From: Catellatospora sp. KI3
Lineage (GTDB): Bacteria > Actinomycetota > Actinomycetes > Mycobacteriales > Micromonosporaceae
NCBI RefSeq assembly: GCF_029948125.1
Contig: NZ_JASAMB010000029.1
Location: 1 to 64,000, forward strand
Direction: 5' to 3'
DNA length: 64,000 bases
Under the pieces are notes generated by a model. It saw only the letters and a program-made list of their open reading frames with translations. It did no database searches and was not told the origin of the DNA. Each line of letters begins with the position of its first letter. Position 1 is the stretch's first letter. Below are positions 1-8,374 of this stretch, piece after piece. A program made the position numbers and the translations under genes.

Positions 1-91
1 TGGAAAATCGTCCTCTGGATAGGCCAGCGTCAATGGAAGGCGGGTTGGGGCGGGGTGGGGCGGGGCAGGGGCGGCGAGGGGCGCGGAAGCG
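1..91. repeat. G-rich tract and partial dispersed repeat 3' of the TIGR03943 gene
   Basis: No gene is seen here. Positions 47-71 hold five GGGG runs separated by 1-2 nt, a strong G-quadruplex motif on the + strand (C-rich on the transcript of the minus gene that ends at 92). Positions 19-31 carry GATAGGCCAGCGT, which is also found in the right arm of the inverted repeat at 25634-25700, so the window probably begins inside another copy of that repeat. Confidence 0.5.
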
Positions 92-838
92 CTATTCGTA
101 CTGCTCCTTCGGGGCGGGGACCGGGCGCCAGGTGGCCACGTTGAGGAAGGGGATGTCCTCGCCGTTGACCGGGTCGGCCAGGGTCTGGGTGCTGTACGTC
201 CCCGTCACCTCCAGCCACGTGTCCGGGGCGACCCCCTCCGGGGCGCTGCCGGTCAGCGCGACCTTGATCGGCCGCGCGTCGGCCGCGCAGCAGGACAGGA
301 TCATGCGGGTGAGCAGCGGCTGCCCGTCGGGCCCGAGCGAGATGAAGCCCGTCAGCTGCACCGTGCGCTCCCCCAGCGAGGCGCCGCTGTCGAAGATCGC
401 CCGGGTGGCGTAGTCCAGGACGCTGAGCTGGACCGGGTCGCCGTCGGGCAGCGGTGGGAAGTCGGTGGTCTGCTGCGCGGACAGGGCGGTGCCGGCCTGG
501 CCCGCCGCGTACGAGCCGAGGGCCGGGGGTGCCACCAGCAGCAGTCCGAGCACGGGTGCGATGAGCAGCCAGCCGATCCGGGGCTCCCGGTGGCCGTGGC
601 CGCCGCCGGAGTGCCCGGCGTGGTCGTGGTCGTCGGCGCATTCGGTGTCGACGGTGGCGCCGTGCCTCAGGTCGTACCAGATGGTCATGATCGCGGCCAG
701 GACCAGCAGCAGCCCGGCGCCGATCAGGAACGGCTGGAGCCCCGCCTTGACGTAGCGCAGGTACATGTCGGTGAGGCTGGCCTTGAGGATGGCGCCGCCC
801 AGCAGCAGCATCACCACGCCCTGCGCCTGGCGGTTCAC
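92..838 (-). CDS. TIGR03943 (DUF1980) family membrane protein
   Basis: A 248-residue protein that pairs with the upstream permease. The N-terminal half has hydrophobic segments (around residues 8-25, 35-55 and 85-105). Between the second and third lies a His/Asp-rich stretch (CADDHDHAGHSGGGHGHRE) that looks metal-binding. The C-terminal half is a soluble domain with a CC pair (ILSCCAAD), typical of the family. The GTG start at 838 overlaps the permease stop as GTGA, so the two genes are translationally coupled. Family members always accompany YraQ/YcgR-like permeases and are often tied to metal homeostasis; the substrate here is unknown. A start further upstream is possible in frame but would lie inside the permease gene. 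Confidence 0.85.
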   Translation of the reverse strand: MNRQAQGVVMLLLGGAILKASLTDMYLRYVKAGLQPFLIGAGLLLVLAAIMTIWYDLRHGATVDTECADDHDHAGHSGGGHGHREPRIGWLLIAPVLGLLLVAPPALGSYAAGQAGTALSAQQTTDFPPLPDGDPVQLSVLDYATRAIFDSGASLGERTVQLTGFISLGPDGQPLLTRMILSCCAADARPIKVALTGSAPEGVAPDTWLEVTGTYSTQTLADPVNGEDIPFLNVATWRPVPAPKEQYE

Positions 839-1860
839 AGCAGCACCCACCCGATCCCGGCCGCGACCACGACCGCGGTGACGAAGGTGGCCGGGGCGAA
901 CCGGAGCGCGAAGCGGCGCCCGAACACCCCGGCCTGCATGGAGATGAGCTTCAGGTCGACCATCGGGCCGACGACCAGGAACGCCAGCCGCGCGGTGAGC
1001 GAGAACTGGCTCAGCGAGGCGGCCACGAACGCGTCGGCCTCGGAGCAGATCGACAGCAGCACGGCCAGGCCGGCCAGGGCTATCACCGCGAGCACCGGCT
1101 GGTCGGCGACGCGCTGCAGCACCGACTCGGGTACGAGCACGTTGATGGTGGCGGCGGCCATCGCGCCGAGCACCAGGAAGCCGCCCGCGTGCACGATGTC
1201 GTGGCGGCAGGCGGCCCAGAAGGCGCGCCAGCGCGACAGGTCGTCCAGTTCGGGCCGGTGCGGCAGCCGGATCCACTCGGCCTTGCCCAGGCGCAGCCAC
1301 AGCCAGCCCATCAGCATCGCCACGATGACACTGGCCACGCCCCGGGCGACGACCATCTCCGGGTTGTTCGGGAACGCGACCGCGGTGGCGGTGAGCACGA
1401 TCGGGTTGATCGCGGGCGCGGCGAGCAGGAAGGCGAGCGCGGCGGCGGGGGTGACGCCGCGGCGGATCAGCGATCCGGCGATCGGGACCGAGCCGCACTC
1501 GCAGCCGGGCAGGATCACCCCGGCGCAGCTGGCGACCGGTACGGCCAGCGCCGGATGCTTGGGCAGCGCCTTGGCCCAGAACGAGCGGGGCACGAAGACC
1601 GCGATCACCGCCGACAGCGCGACGCCGAACACCAGGAACGGCGTGGCCTGCACCATCACCGATACGAACACGGTGGTCCAGGTCTGCAGCCGGGGCGTGG
1701 ACAGCACCGAGGCCAGCGGCTGCCGGAACAGCAGCAGCGCGATCAGCACCGCCGCCAGCACCTCGACGGAGCCGATGCGGCGCCGTTTCGGCGGGGCGGT
1801 CACGGGGGTATGGCTGTCAGTGCCGCGCACCTGATCGACAGCGGTCACGGGGGTCCTCAC
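835..1860 (-). CDS. UPF0718/DUF318-type permease
   Basis: A 341-residue integral membrane permease of the YraQ/ArsP-like family with about eight hydrophobic segments. A conserved GCECGSVP loop (two cysteines, near residues 121-128) and a following NPIV motif are family hallmarks of the putative thiol/metal-binding transport site. The gene is the first of a two-gene operon with the TIGR03943 protein. It is divergent from the thiamine riboswitch, and a 16-bp palindrome lies 11 bp upstream of its GTG start, a possible operator. The family includes methylarsenite exporters and permeases of uncertain substrate; no arsenic genes are adjacent, so the substrate is left open. Confidence 0.85.
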   Translation of the reverse strand: MRTPVTAVDQVRGTDSHTPVTAPPKRRRIGSVEVLAAVLIALLLFRQPLASVLSTPRLQTWTTVFVSVMVQATPFLVFGVALSAVIAVFVPRSFWAKALPKHPALAVPVASCAGVILPGCECGSVPIAGSLIRRGVTPAAALAFLLAAPAINPIVLTATAVAFPNNPEMVVARGVASVIVAMLMGWLWLRLGKAEWIRLPHRPELDDLSRWRAFWAACRHDIVHAGGFLVLGAMAAATINVLVPESVLQRVADQPVLAVIALAGLAVLLSICSEADAFVAASLSQFSLTARLAFLVVGPMVDLKLISMQAGVFGRRFALRFAPATFVTAVVVAAGIGWVLL

Positions 1861-1870
1861 CTCGACGGGA

Positions 1871-1886
1871 TGTGCCGACCGGCACA
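1871..1886. promoter_or_regulatory. 16-bp palindrome, possible operator
   Basis: TGTGCCG-AC-CGGCACA has perfect 7-bp arms. It sits just upstream of the permease start (1860) and before the transporter leader on the other strand, so a bound protein could control either gene. No matching regulator gene is adjacent. It does not resemble the AT-rich Zur box known in actinobacteria. Confidence 0.4.
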
Positions 1887-1964
1887 GGTTACCCGCAGCG
1901 TGTTCGGTGCTAGCCTGTCCGACACAAGCACCGCATGTACAGCGGGTACACAGTTTTCAAACGA

Positions 1965-2045
<81 letters not shown>

Positions 2046-2125
2046 TTCGGTCAACACCTCACCGCCACGCCGGTCCGCCCGCCATACTCGTAATCGGGGC
2101 ATAGCGGACGTACGGCGTGCGCCTT

Positions 2126-2155
2126 CTCCTCGTTCGTCCCCTCACGAACAAGGAG
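2126..2155 (+). promoter_or_regulatory. Shine-Dalgarno-sequestering hairpin of the TPP riboswitch
   Basis: CTCCTCGTTCGT (2126-2137) can pair with ACGAACAAGGAG (2144-2155) with one G-T wobble and a six-base loop. The 3' arm contains the AAGGAG Shine-Dalgarno (2150-2155) for the ATG at 2165. This suggests translational control, with the hairpin masking the ribosome site when TPP is bound. No U-tract terminator is visible in this leader. Confidence 0.65.
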
Positions 2156-2164
2156 CCACATCTG

Positions 2165-2749
2165 ATGTCCCACTACCGCTGGCGCACCGTCGACATCGTC
2201 GTCGCGTCCGTGCTCGCCGCCGCCTTCGGCGTCATCTTCTGGGCCTGGGGCCTGCTCTGGAACGGCCCCGCCGCGGCCGCCTTCAGCGGCTTCTTCCCGC
2301 CCGCCGCCGCCGCCATCTACGGCGTATGGCTGCTGCCCGCCGTCCTCGCCCCGCTGATCATCCGCAAGGCGGGCGCGGGCATCTACACCGAACTCGTCGC
2401 CGCGACCATCTCGGCGCTGCTCGGCAGCGTCTGGGGCATCAGCACCATCTGGTACGGCCTGGCCGAGGGCCTCGCGGGCGAGCTCGGCTACGCCGCCTTC
2501 GGCTACCGCCGCTGGGGCCTGCCCCAGGCGCTGGTCGCCTCCGTCCTGTCCGGCGCCACCGCCGCCGGGCTCGACCTGTACTACTACTACCCCGAGTGGA
2601 GCACCGACTGGAAGCTCAGCTACGTCGCGATCGTCATCGCCAGCACCGTCGTCATCGCCGGATTCGGCAGCGTACTGCTGACCAAGGCGCTGGCCGGCAC
2701 CGGAGTGCTCGACCGCTTCCCGTCGGGCCGCGTCCGCGACCTGGTCTGA
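2165..2749 (+). CDS. ykoE: ECF transporter S component, YkoE family (HMP/thiamine)
   Basis: A 194-residue membrane protein with about six hydrophobic helices, the substrate-binding (S) subunit of an energy-coupling-factor transporter. YkoE proteins recognise hydroxymethylpyrimidine or thiamine. The assignment rests on the upstream TPP riboswitch and on the adjacent ATPase and transmembrane T subunit. The ATG at 2165 is chosen because AAGGAG lies 9 nt upstream; an ATG at 2117 would overlap the regulatory hairpin. Confidence 0.9.
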   Translation: MSHYRWRTVDIVVASVLAAAFGVIFWAWGLLWNGPAAAAFSGFFPPAAAAIYGVWLLPAVLAPLIIRKAGAGIYTELVAATISALLGSVWGISTIWYGLAEGLAGELGYAAFGYRRWGLPQALVASVLSGATAAGLDLYYYYPEWSTDWKLSYVAIVIASTVVIAGFGSVLLTKALAGTGVLDRFPSGRVRDLV

Positions 2750-2753
2750 CGCG

Positions 2754-4265
2754 GTGATCCGGCTCAGCGGGTACGGCTGGCGCCACGCCGGACGGCGCGC
2801 CTGGGCGGTGCGCGGGCTCGACCTGCGCATCGCCCCCGGCGAGCGGGTGCTGCTGCTCGGCCCCTCCGGGGCGGGCAAGTCCACGCTGCTGCACGCGCTG
2901 GCCGGGCTGCTGCCCGCCGACTCCGGCGAGGCCGAGGGCGAGCTGCGGGTGGACGCCGAGCACGTCGGCATCGTGTTCCAGGACCCGCAGTCGCAGCTGG
3001 TCATGTCCCGCGCCGGGGACGAGGTCGCGTTCGGGCTGGAGAACCTCGGCTGGCCCGCCGACCGCATCTGGCCCCGCGTCGACGAGGTGCTGGCCCAGGT
3101 CGGGTTCGGACCGGACCGGTCCCGGTCCACCAGTGCCCTCTCCGGCGGCGAGCAGCAGCGGCTGGTGCTCGCCGGGGCGCTCGCGGCCCGGCCCGGCCTG
3201 CTGCTGCTCGACGAGCCGACCGCCAACCTCGACCCCGCCGGCGCCGAGCGGGTGCGCCGGGTGCTGCGCGGGGCCGTGCCCGCCGACACCGCCGTCGTAC
3301 TCGTCGAGCACCGCATCGCCGAGGTGCTGGACCTGGTCACCCGGGTGGTGGTGCTGGAACCGGGCGGCGGCGTGCGCGCCGACGTACCCCCGGAGCTGCT
3401 GCGCGGACCGCTCGGCGACGACCTCGCCGCGACCGGGGTGTGGGTGCCCGGCCATCCCGCACCGCGCCTGCACGCCGCCACCCCACCCGGCGACGTGCTC
3501 GTGTCCGGTCACGACCTGCGCGTACGCGACCTGGCCCTGCCCGACGTGGCCGCCCGAGCCGGCGAGGTGCTGGCGATCACCGGCCCCAACGGCAGCGGCA
3601 AGTCCACCCTCGCCCTGGCCCTCGGCGGCCTGCTCAAACCCGCCGCCGGCGAAGTCCGCACCCGGTACGGCCCCCCGCACCGCTGGCGGGCGCCCGCGCT
3701 GGCGGCCCGGATCGGCTCGGTGTTCCAGAACCCCGAGCACCAGTTCGTCACCGCCACCGTCCGCGACGAACTCGCCCTCGGCGGCACCGCCCCGGCCCGC
3801 CGCGACGAACTGCTGGAACGGCTGCGGCTGAGCCACCTCGCCGGGGCGAACCCGTTCACCCTGTCCGGCGGCGAAGCGCGGCGACTGTCGGTGGCGACCG
3901 CGCTCGCGGCCCGGCCCGAGCTGCTGATCCTCGACGAGCCGACGTTCGGCCAGGACCGCCGTACCTGGCTGGAACTGGTCGACATGCTCGCCGGGCTGCG
4001 CGACAGCGGCCACGGCGTCATCACCGTCACCCACGACCCCGACGTCGTCACCTCCCTCGCCGACCGCGCCGTCTCCCTACCCTGCTCCCCGTCCGACGCC
4101 GACCCGTCCGTCAGCGGCTCCTCTGACGGCCGCTCCTCCGACGGCGGCTCGGGCATCAGCGGCTCTTCCGACGGCCGCTCGGGCATCAGCGGCTTCACCG
4201 GCACCGGCTCTTTCGATGCCGGCTCGGGCATCAGGCCGTCTGCCGACACCGGGGGTGCGCCGTGA
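2754..4265 (+). CDS. ykoD: Duplicated ABC ATPase of the ECF thiamine transporter (YkoD/CbiO type)
   Basis: A 503-residue cytoplasmic protein with two fused ATPase domains. Domain 1 has Walker A GPSGAGKST near residue 36, signature LSGGEQQR near 128 and Walker B LLLLDEPT near 152. Domain 2 has GPNGSGKST near 276, LSGGEARR near 369 and LILDEPT near 391. It powers uptake with YkoE and YkoC. From about residue 442 the protein ends in a Ser/Asp/Gly-rich tail of imperfect SGSSDGRS / GSGISG repeats that looks disordered and is not part of the family core. The GTG start lies 4 nt after the ykoE stop. Confidence 0.93.
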   Translation: MIRLSGYGWRHAGRRAWAVRGLDLRIAPGERVLLLGPSGAGKSTLLHALAGLLPADSGEAEGELRVDAEHVGIVFQDPQSQLVMSRAGDEVAFGLENLGWPADRIWPRVDEVLAQVGFGPDRSRSTSALSGGEQQRLVLAGALAARPGLLLLDEPTANLDPAGAERVRRVLRGAVPADTAVVLVEHRIAEVLDLVTRVVVLEPGGGVRADVPPELLRGPLGDDLAATGVWVPGHPAPRLHAATPPGDVLVSGHDLRVRDLALPDVAARAGEVLAITGPNGSGKSTLALALGGLLKPAAGEVRTRYGPPHRWRAPALAARIGSVFQNPEHQFVTATVRDELALGGTAPARRDELLERLRLSHLAGANPFTLSGGEARRLSVATALAARPELLILDEPTFGQDRRTWLELVDMLAGLRDSGHGVITVTHDPDVVTSLADRAVSLPCSPSDADPSVSGSSDGRSSDGGSGISGSSDGRSGISGFTGTGSFDAGSGIRPSADTGGAP

Positions 4266-5056
4266 CCGTCTGGCCGACCGACGGGTCGGGCGCTGGGCCG
4301 GGCGCTGGGCGCTGGGCACCGCTGGCACGGCGTACCCCCGTAGCCAAGATCGCCGCACTCGCGCTGTTCACCACGGCGGCGCTGTTCACCCGCGACCTGG
4401 CCGCGCTCGCCTTCGCGCTGGCGGTGACGCTGCTCGCCGCGCCGCTGTTCGGGATCACGCCGTGGGGGCTGCTGCGGCGCGGCCTGCCCGCGCTGTTCGC
4501 CGCCGCGACCGTGGTGCTGTCACTCACCCTGTTCGCCGCGGACCGCTCCGGCACGGTGCTGCTGCACTTCGGGCCGTTCCTGGTGACCACCACCGTGCTG
4601 TACAACGCGGCGACGCTGGCGCTGCGGCTGCTCGTCATCGCCCTGCCCAGCATCCTCGTCTTCAGCACCACCGACCCGACCGACCTCGCCGACTCGCTCA
4701 TCCAGCACACGCGGGTGTCGGCCCGGTTCGCGATCGGGGCGCTGGCCGCATTCCGGCTGGTCGGGCTACTGGGAGAGGAGTGGCGCACCATCGCCATGGC
4801 ACGGCGGGCACGCGGGCTGGACGCGGGCGGCAACCCGGTCCGGTGGGTCAAGGTGTTCGCGGGCACCGCGTTCGGGCTGCTGGTGGGCGCGATCCGGCGC
4901 GGCACCCGGCTGGCGGTGGCGATGGACGCGCGCGGGTTCGACTCCGGCATACCGCGCGGACTGGCCCGACCCATACCCTGGCGGGCCGCCGACTGGCTGC
5001 TCATCCTCGCCGGAGCGGTCCTGGCGGCAGCGATCCAGTACCTCGCCCACCGCTGA
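4262..5056 (+). CDS. ykoC: ECF transporter T component (CbiQ/YkoC family)
   Basis: A 264-residue transmembrane coupling subunit of the ECF transporter. Several hydrophobic helices span residues about 25-110 and 235-255. Conserved cytoplasmic Ala-Arg-Gly signatures (MARRARGLD near residue 181 and MDARGFDS near 222) are the coupling helices that contact the ATPases. The GTG start overlaps the ATPase stop (GTGA), so the three genes form one translationally coupled operon under the TPP riboswitch. Confidence 0.92.
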   Translation: MTVWPTDGSGAGPGAGRWAPLARRTPVAKIAALALFTTAALFTRDLAALAFALAVTLLAAPLFGITPWGLLRRGLPALFAAATVVLSLTLFAADRSGTVLLHFGPFLVTTTVLYNAATLALRLLVIALPSILVFSTTDPTDLADSLIQHTRVSARFAIGALAAFRLVGLLGEEWRTIAMARRARGLDAGGNPVRWVKVFAGTAFGLLVGAIRRGTRLAVAMDARGFDSGIPRGLARPIPWRAADWLLILAGAVLAAAIQYLAHR

Positions 5057-5132
5057 TCCCCACCCCGTTCGGCCACCGCCCGAACGGCCGCCGTCCGAGC
5101 AGCCGCCGTCCGGACGGGCGCTGTCGGGGCCA

Positions 5133-5245
5133 GTAGGTGCTGCGCCGGGCGGGTGGGTGTTGCGCCGGGCGAGTGGGTGTTGTGCCGGGCGGGTGGGTGT
5201 TGCGCCGGGCGAGTGGGCGCTGTGCCGGACGGGCGCTGTGCCGGA
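5133..5245. repeat. Imperfect tandem repeat, about 20-bp unit
   Basis: Five or so head-to-tail copies of a unit close to GTGTTGCGCCGGGCGAGTGG, with G/A and C/T variants between copies, shortening to GCTGTGCCGGACGGGC at the right end. There are no unique spacers, so it is not a CRISPR array. It lies just 3' of the thiamine transporter operon. Confidence 0.7.
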
Positions 5246-5642
5246 CGGGTCGGCTCAGCGCGGGGAGTGGGCGCTGTCCGGAGGTCGGGCTCTGCGCGGG
5301 GGTGGGCCCTGCGCGGTCGGTTGGGAACTGGGCGGGCGGCGGTGTCTCGGTGGTCACTGTCTGCGGTCGTAATGTGCACGTCAAGGCCACCCTGTGACCG
5401 TAGGCAGTGATCAAGCACGGATTCGGCATCGAAGATCGCGCTCTGCGGCCAGTTTCCTGCACACGTTTCAGCCGGGACGCACGTTCCAGCCACCGACAGC
5501 GATCTTGCCGCCGCCCCACCGATCTTGCCGTCGCCCCGCCGACACCCGCCAGCACCTACCGGCAGCACCTGCACCACCGGCACCCACCACCACCCGAGGG
5601 CCTTGATCGACGAGCGCCGCGCCACCAGCCGAGCACGCGGAC

Positions 5643-5706
5643 GTGCAGTTTCGGGGAAAGTGCACGAAAGCGCGCCACGATTCCAGCGCTTTCCCCGAAG
5701 GTGCAC
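5643..5706. repeat. Dispersed 64-bp inverted repeat, family 1, copy A
   Basis: The left arm GTGCAGTTTCGGGGAAAGTG pairs imperfectly with the right arm GCGCTTTCCCCGAAGGTGCAC, around a degenerate centre. Related copies are at 45277-45338, 46977-47040 and 63468-63534. This copy is intergenic. Confidence 0.8.
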
Positions 5707-5779
5707 GGATCACCGCCGCGTCAGCGCCCCGAGCCCGAGGTGATCACGGCGCCAGGGTGGGGACACACCGCCGAACACG

Positions 5780-5832
5780 CCCATAAGTTCATGATCAACT
5801 CGCCTGGAGGGGCGCGGGGCGGGAGACGGGGG
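5780..5832. repeat. GTTCATGATC element with G-runs, copy 1
   Basis: CCATAAGTTCATGATCAACT is followed by G-rich DNA abutting the uppS stop codon. A closely related block sits directly 3' of dnaJ (26548-26607). In both places the order, read in the gene's direction, is stop codon, C-rich tract, GATCATGAAC core, ATGG. It could act as a transcription-end signal or be a dispersed repeat. Confidence 0.55.
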
Positions 5833-6636
5833 TCAGGGGGCGGGGGGTGCTACTGGGTTGGGGAGGGCGCCGCCGAAGCGGCGGTCGCGCTGGGCGTAGA
5901 GCTCGCAGGCGTACCAGAGGTGGCGGCGGTCGAAGTCGGGCCACAGGGTGTCGAGGTAGACGTGCTCGGCGTACGCGGACTGCCAGATGAGGTAGTTGCT
6001 GGTCCGCTGCTCGCCGGAGGGGCGCAGGAACAGGTCCACCTCGGGGACCTCGGGGTGGTAGAGGTACCGCGCGAACGTCTTCTCGTTGACCTTGTCGGGC
6101 TTGAGGCGCCCGGCCGCGACGTCGCGGGCGATGGCCGCGGCCGCGTCGGCGATCTCGGCCTGGCCGCCGTAGTTGACGCAGAATTGCAGCGTCAGCTTGG
6201 TGTTGGCCCGGCTGAGCTGCTCGGCGGTCTCCAGCTCGTCGATGACGCTCTTCCACAGGCGCCCGCGGCGGCCGGACCACACGATGCGTACGCCGAGGTC
6301 GTTGAGCTGGTCGCGGCGGCGGCGGATGACGTCGCGGTTGAAGCCCATCAGGAAGCGCACCTCCTCGGGCGAGCGCTTCCAGTTCTCGGTCGAGAACGCG
6401 TACGCCGACAGGTACGGCACGCCGATCTCGAGCGCGCCCTCGATGGTGTCGAACAGGGAGAACTCGCCGCGCTCGTGCCCGGCGGTGCGCGCCAGTCCGC
6501 GCTCCTTGGCCCAGCGTCCGTTGCCGTCCATCACGATCGCGATGTGCTTGGGCAGCGCCCCGGCGGGCAGCCTGGGCGGGGTGGCCCCGCTCGGGTGCGG
6601 CGTGGGCGGCTTGGGTTCGCGTCGCGTGCGCAGCAA
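5833..6636 (-). CDS. uppS: Isoprenyl transferase (undecaprenyl diphosphate synthase)
   Basis: Cis-prenyltransferase making long-chain polyprenyl diphosphate, the carrier lipid for peptidoglycan and glycans. Seen: [13 protein letters not shown] at the start of the catalytic domain (Asp of the FPP site), the [10 protein letters not shown] motif, and the [15 protein letters not shown] signature with the Glu that binds Mg-IPP. The TTG at 6636, about 25 bp after recO, is chosen because GGGGGAAG precedes it. An ATG at 6750 would overlap recO extensively. It is last in era-recO-uppS, the same order as in mycobacteria. Confidence 0.9.
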   Translation of the reverse strand: MLRTRREPKPPTPHPSGATPPRLPAGALPKHIAIVMDGNGRWAKERGLARTAGHERGEFSLFDTIEGALEIGVPYLSAYAFSTENWKRSPEEVRFLMGFNRDVIRRRRDQLNDLGVRIVWSGRRGRLWKSVIDELETAEQLSRANTKLTLQFCVNYGGQAEIADAAAAIARDVAAGRLKPDKVNEKTFARYLYHPEVPEVDLFLRPSGEQRTSNYLIWQSAYAEHVYLDTLWPDFDRRHLWYACELYAQRDRRFGGALPNPVAPPAP

Positions 6637-6661
6637 GGTGCACTTCCCCCAGGTGCTAGAG

Positions 6662-7417
6662 CTAGGCCGGTTCCCGGCGATCGACCAACGGCAGAGAGCG
6701 TAGCTGCCGCTCCAGGTGCCACTGCAAGTGCGCCGCCACGAAACCGGCACATTCGCGCTGCACCGCCGCTTCGGTGTCCTGCGCCGCGGCCCAGTCGCCG
6801 ACGAGCAGGGCGGACATCAGGTCGAGGGTGGCCGGGTCCGGGTGGGCGGCGCCGGGTGGGCGGCAGTTGAGGCAGGTGACCCCACCGGAGGGTACGGAGA
6901 AGGCCCGGTGCGGCCCCGGCTCGCCGCACACCGCGCAGTCGCGCAGCGCCGGGGCCCAGCCCGCCTGGGACATGGCCCGCAGCAGGTACGCGTCGAGCAC
7001 CAGCGTGCCGGGGCGCTCGGCGTCGGCCAGCGCCCGCAGCGCGCCGAGGGTGAGCTGGTAGAGCCGCATGGCGGGCTCGCGCTCGACCGGGGTGAGCCGC
7101 TCGGCCAGCTCGACGATCGCGCTGGCCGCGGTGTAGCGCGGGTAGTCGGTCAGGAACCGCCGCCCGAGCATGTCCCGCGCCTCGACCTGGGTGACGCTGT
7201 CCAGCGAGGTGCCCTCGCTGCACTGGACGTCGATGTGGCTGAACGGTTCGAGGCGCGCGCCGAAGCGCGAGGTGGTGCGGCGTACGCCCTTGGCCACGGC
7301 GCGGACCCGGCCGTGCTGGCGGGTGAGCAGGGTGACGATGCGGTCGGCCTCGCCCAGCTTCTGCACGCGCAGCACGAGGGCGTCGTCGCGGTAGAGGGGT
7401 CGGCGCATGCCCGGCAT
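6662..7417 (-). CDS. recO: DNA repair protein RecO
   Basis: Recombination mediator that works with RecF/RecR to load RecA. It has an N-terminal OB-fold ([20 protein letters not shown]) and a C-terminal zinc-binding region with cysteines in CAVCGE and TCLNCRP (CxxC plus CxxC). The ATG at 7417 is preferred over 7426 because TAGATT lies exactly 7 nt before it with no Shine-Dalgarno, matching the leaderless pattern of its neighbours. Length about 251 residues, normal for the family. Confidence 0.9.
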   Translation of the reverse strand: MPGMRRPLYRDDALVLRVQKLGEADRIVTLLTRQHGRVRAVAKGVRRTTSRFGARLEPFSHIDVQCSEGTSLDSVTQVEARDMLGRRFLTDYPRYTAASAIVELAERLTPVEREPAMRLYQLTLGALRALADAERPGTLVLDAYLLRAMSQAGWAPALRDCAVCGEPGPHRAFSVPSGGVTCLNCRPPGAAHPDPATLDLMSALLVGDWAAAQDTEAAVQRECAGFVAAHLQWHLERQLRSLPLVDRREPA

Positions 7418-7461
7418 GCCCGCCAATCTACGCGCCGGGGCCGACGCCCCCGGTCACCTGC

Positions 7462-8352
7462 CTAAAAGCCCAGGCGGCGCAGCTGGCGCGGGTCGCGCTG
7501 CCAGTCCTTGGCCACGCGTACGTGCAGGTCGAGGTAGACCCGGGTGCCGAGCAGCTCCTCGATCTCTGCGCGGGCCTTCATGCCGACCTCCTTGAGCCGG
7601 GAGCCCTTGGCGCCGATCATGATGGCCTTCTGGCTCTGCCGCTCGACGTAGACGTGGGCGTACACCTTGGTCAGGTTGTTCTCGCCCGGGATGATCTCCT
7701 CGACCAGCACCGCGATGGAGTGCGGCAGCTCGTCGCGTACGCCCTCCAGGGCCGCTTCGCGGACCATCTCGGCGATCAGCACGTGCTCGGGTTCGTCGGT
7801 GAGCATGCTGTCCGGGTACAGCTGCGGCGACTGCGGCAGGTATCCGATCATGACGTCGACCAGCCGGTCGAGGTTGTCGCCGCCGACGGCGCTGACCGGG
7901 ACCACGGCGGCGAACGCGCCCAGCGCGTCGACCGCGAGCAGCTGCTCGGCCAGCGCGTCCTTGCTGACCAGATCAGTCTTGGTGACCACCGCGACGACGG
8001 TGGCCTTGAGCCCGGCGATCTCGCTGGCGATGAAGGTGTCGCCCTTGCCGACCGGCTCGTTGGCCGGGATGCACAGGCCGATCACGTCGACCTCGCTCCA
8101 GGTCGCGCGCACGAGGTCGTTCAGCCGCTCGCCGAGCAGGGTGCGCGGGCGGTGCAGTCCGGGGGTGTCCACCAGGACCAGCTGCGCCTCGGGGCGGTGC
8201 AGCACCGCGCGGATGACGTGCCGGGTGGTCTGGGGCTTGTTGGAGGTGATCGCGATCTTCTGGCCCACGATCGCATTGGTGAGTGTCGACTTGCCGGCGT
8301 TCGGTCGTCCGACGAAGCAGGCAAAACCGGCACGGTATGAGTTTTCCGCCAC
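7462..8352 (-). CDS. era: GTPase Era
   Basis: Essential 30S ribosome-assembly GTPase. G1 is GRPNAGKS (residues 15-22), followed by the effector loop, G3 DTPG, G4 TKTD and a C-terminal KH domain (GAKGSRLKEVG) that binds the 3' end of 16S rRNA. 296 residues, full length. TAGCGT lies 6 nt before the GTG start, consistent with a leaderless message. In many actinobacteria era directly follows the cytidine-deaminase-like gene; here the two are 11 kb apart. Confidence 0.95.
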   Translation of the reverse strand: MAENSYRAGFACFVGRPNAGKSTLTNAIVGQKIAITSNKPQTTRHVIRAVLHRPEAQLVLVDTPGLHRPRTLLGERLNDLVRATWSEVDVIGLCIPANEPVGKGDTFIASEIAGLKATVVAVVTKTDLVSKDALAEQLLAVDALGAFAAVVPVSAVGGDNLDRLVDVMIGYLPQSPQLYPDSMLTDEPEHVLIAEMVREAALEGVRDELPHSIAVLVEEIIPGENNLTKVYAHVYVERQSQKAIMIGAKGSRLKEVGMKARAEIEELLGTRVYLDLHVRVAKDWQRDPRQLRRLGF

Positions 8353-8374
8353 GCACGTACGCTACCTCCCCCGC

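Larger units (their letters stand above)
5057..5832. other. 776-bp gene-free, repeat-rich interval
   Basis: Between the converging ykoC (+) and uppS (-) no believable gene is seen. It contains a tandem repeat (5133-5245), a dispersed 64-bp inverted repeat (5643-5706) and a GTTCATGATC element with G-runs (5780-5832). Long open frames here on the minus strand are rich in repeat-derived Ser/Arg/Pro and are judged spurious. Confidence 0.6.

Noticed and set aside
5133-5245. Possible CRISPR array
   Set aside because: About 20-bp imperfect units with no spacers and no cas genes.
4231-5706. A 490-codon open frame on the minus strand across ykoC and the repeat-rich gap
   Set aside because: It is antisense to ykoC and then translates tandem repeats. 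Composition is Ser/Arg/Pro-rich with no domain, so it is a GC-rich shadow.
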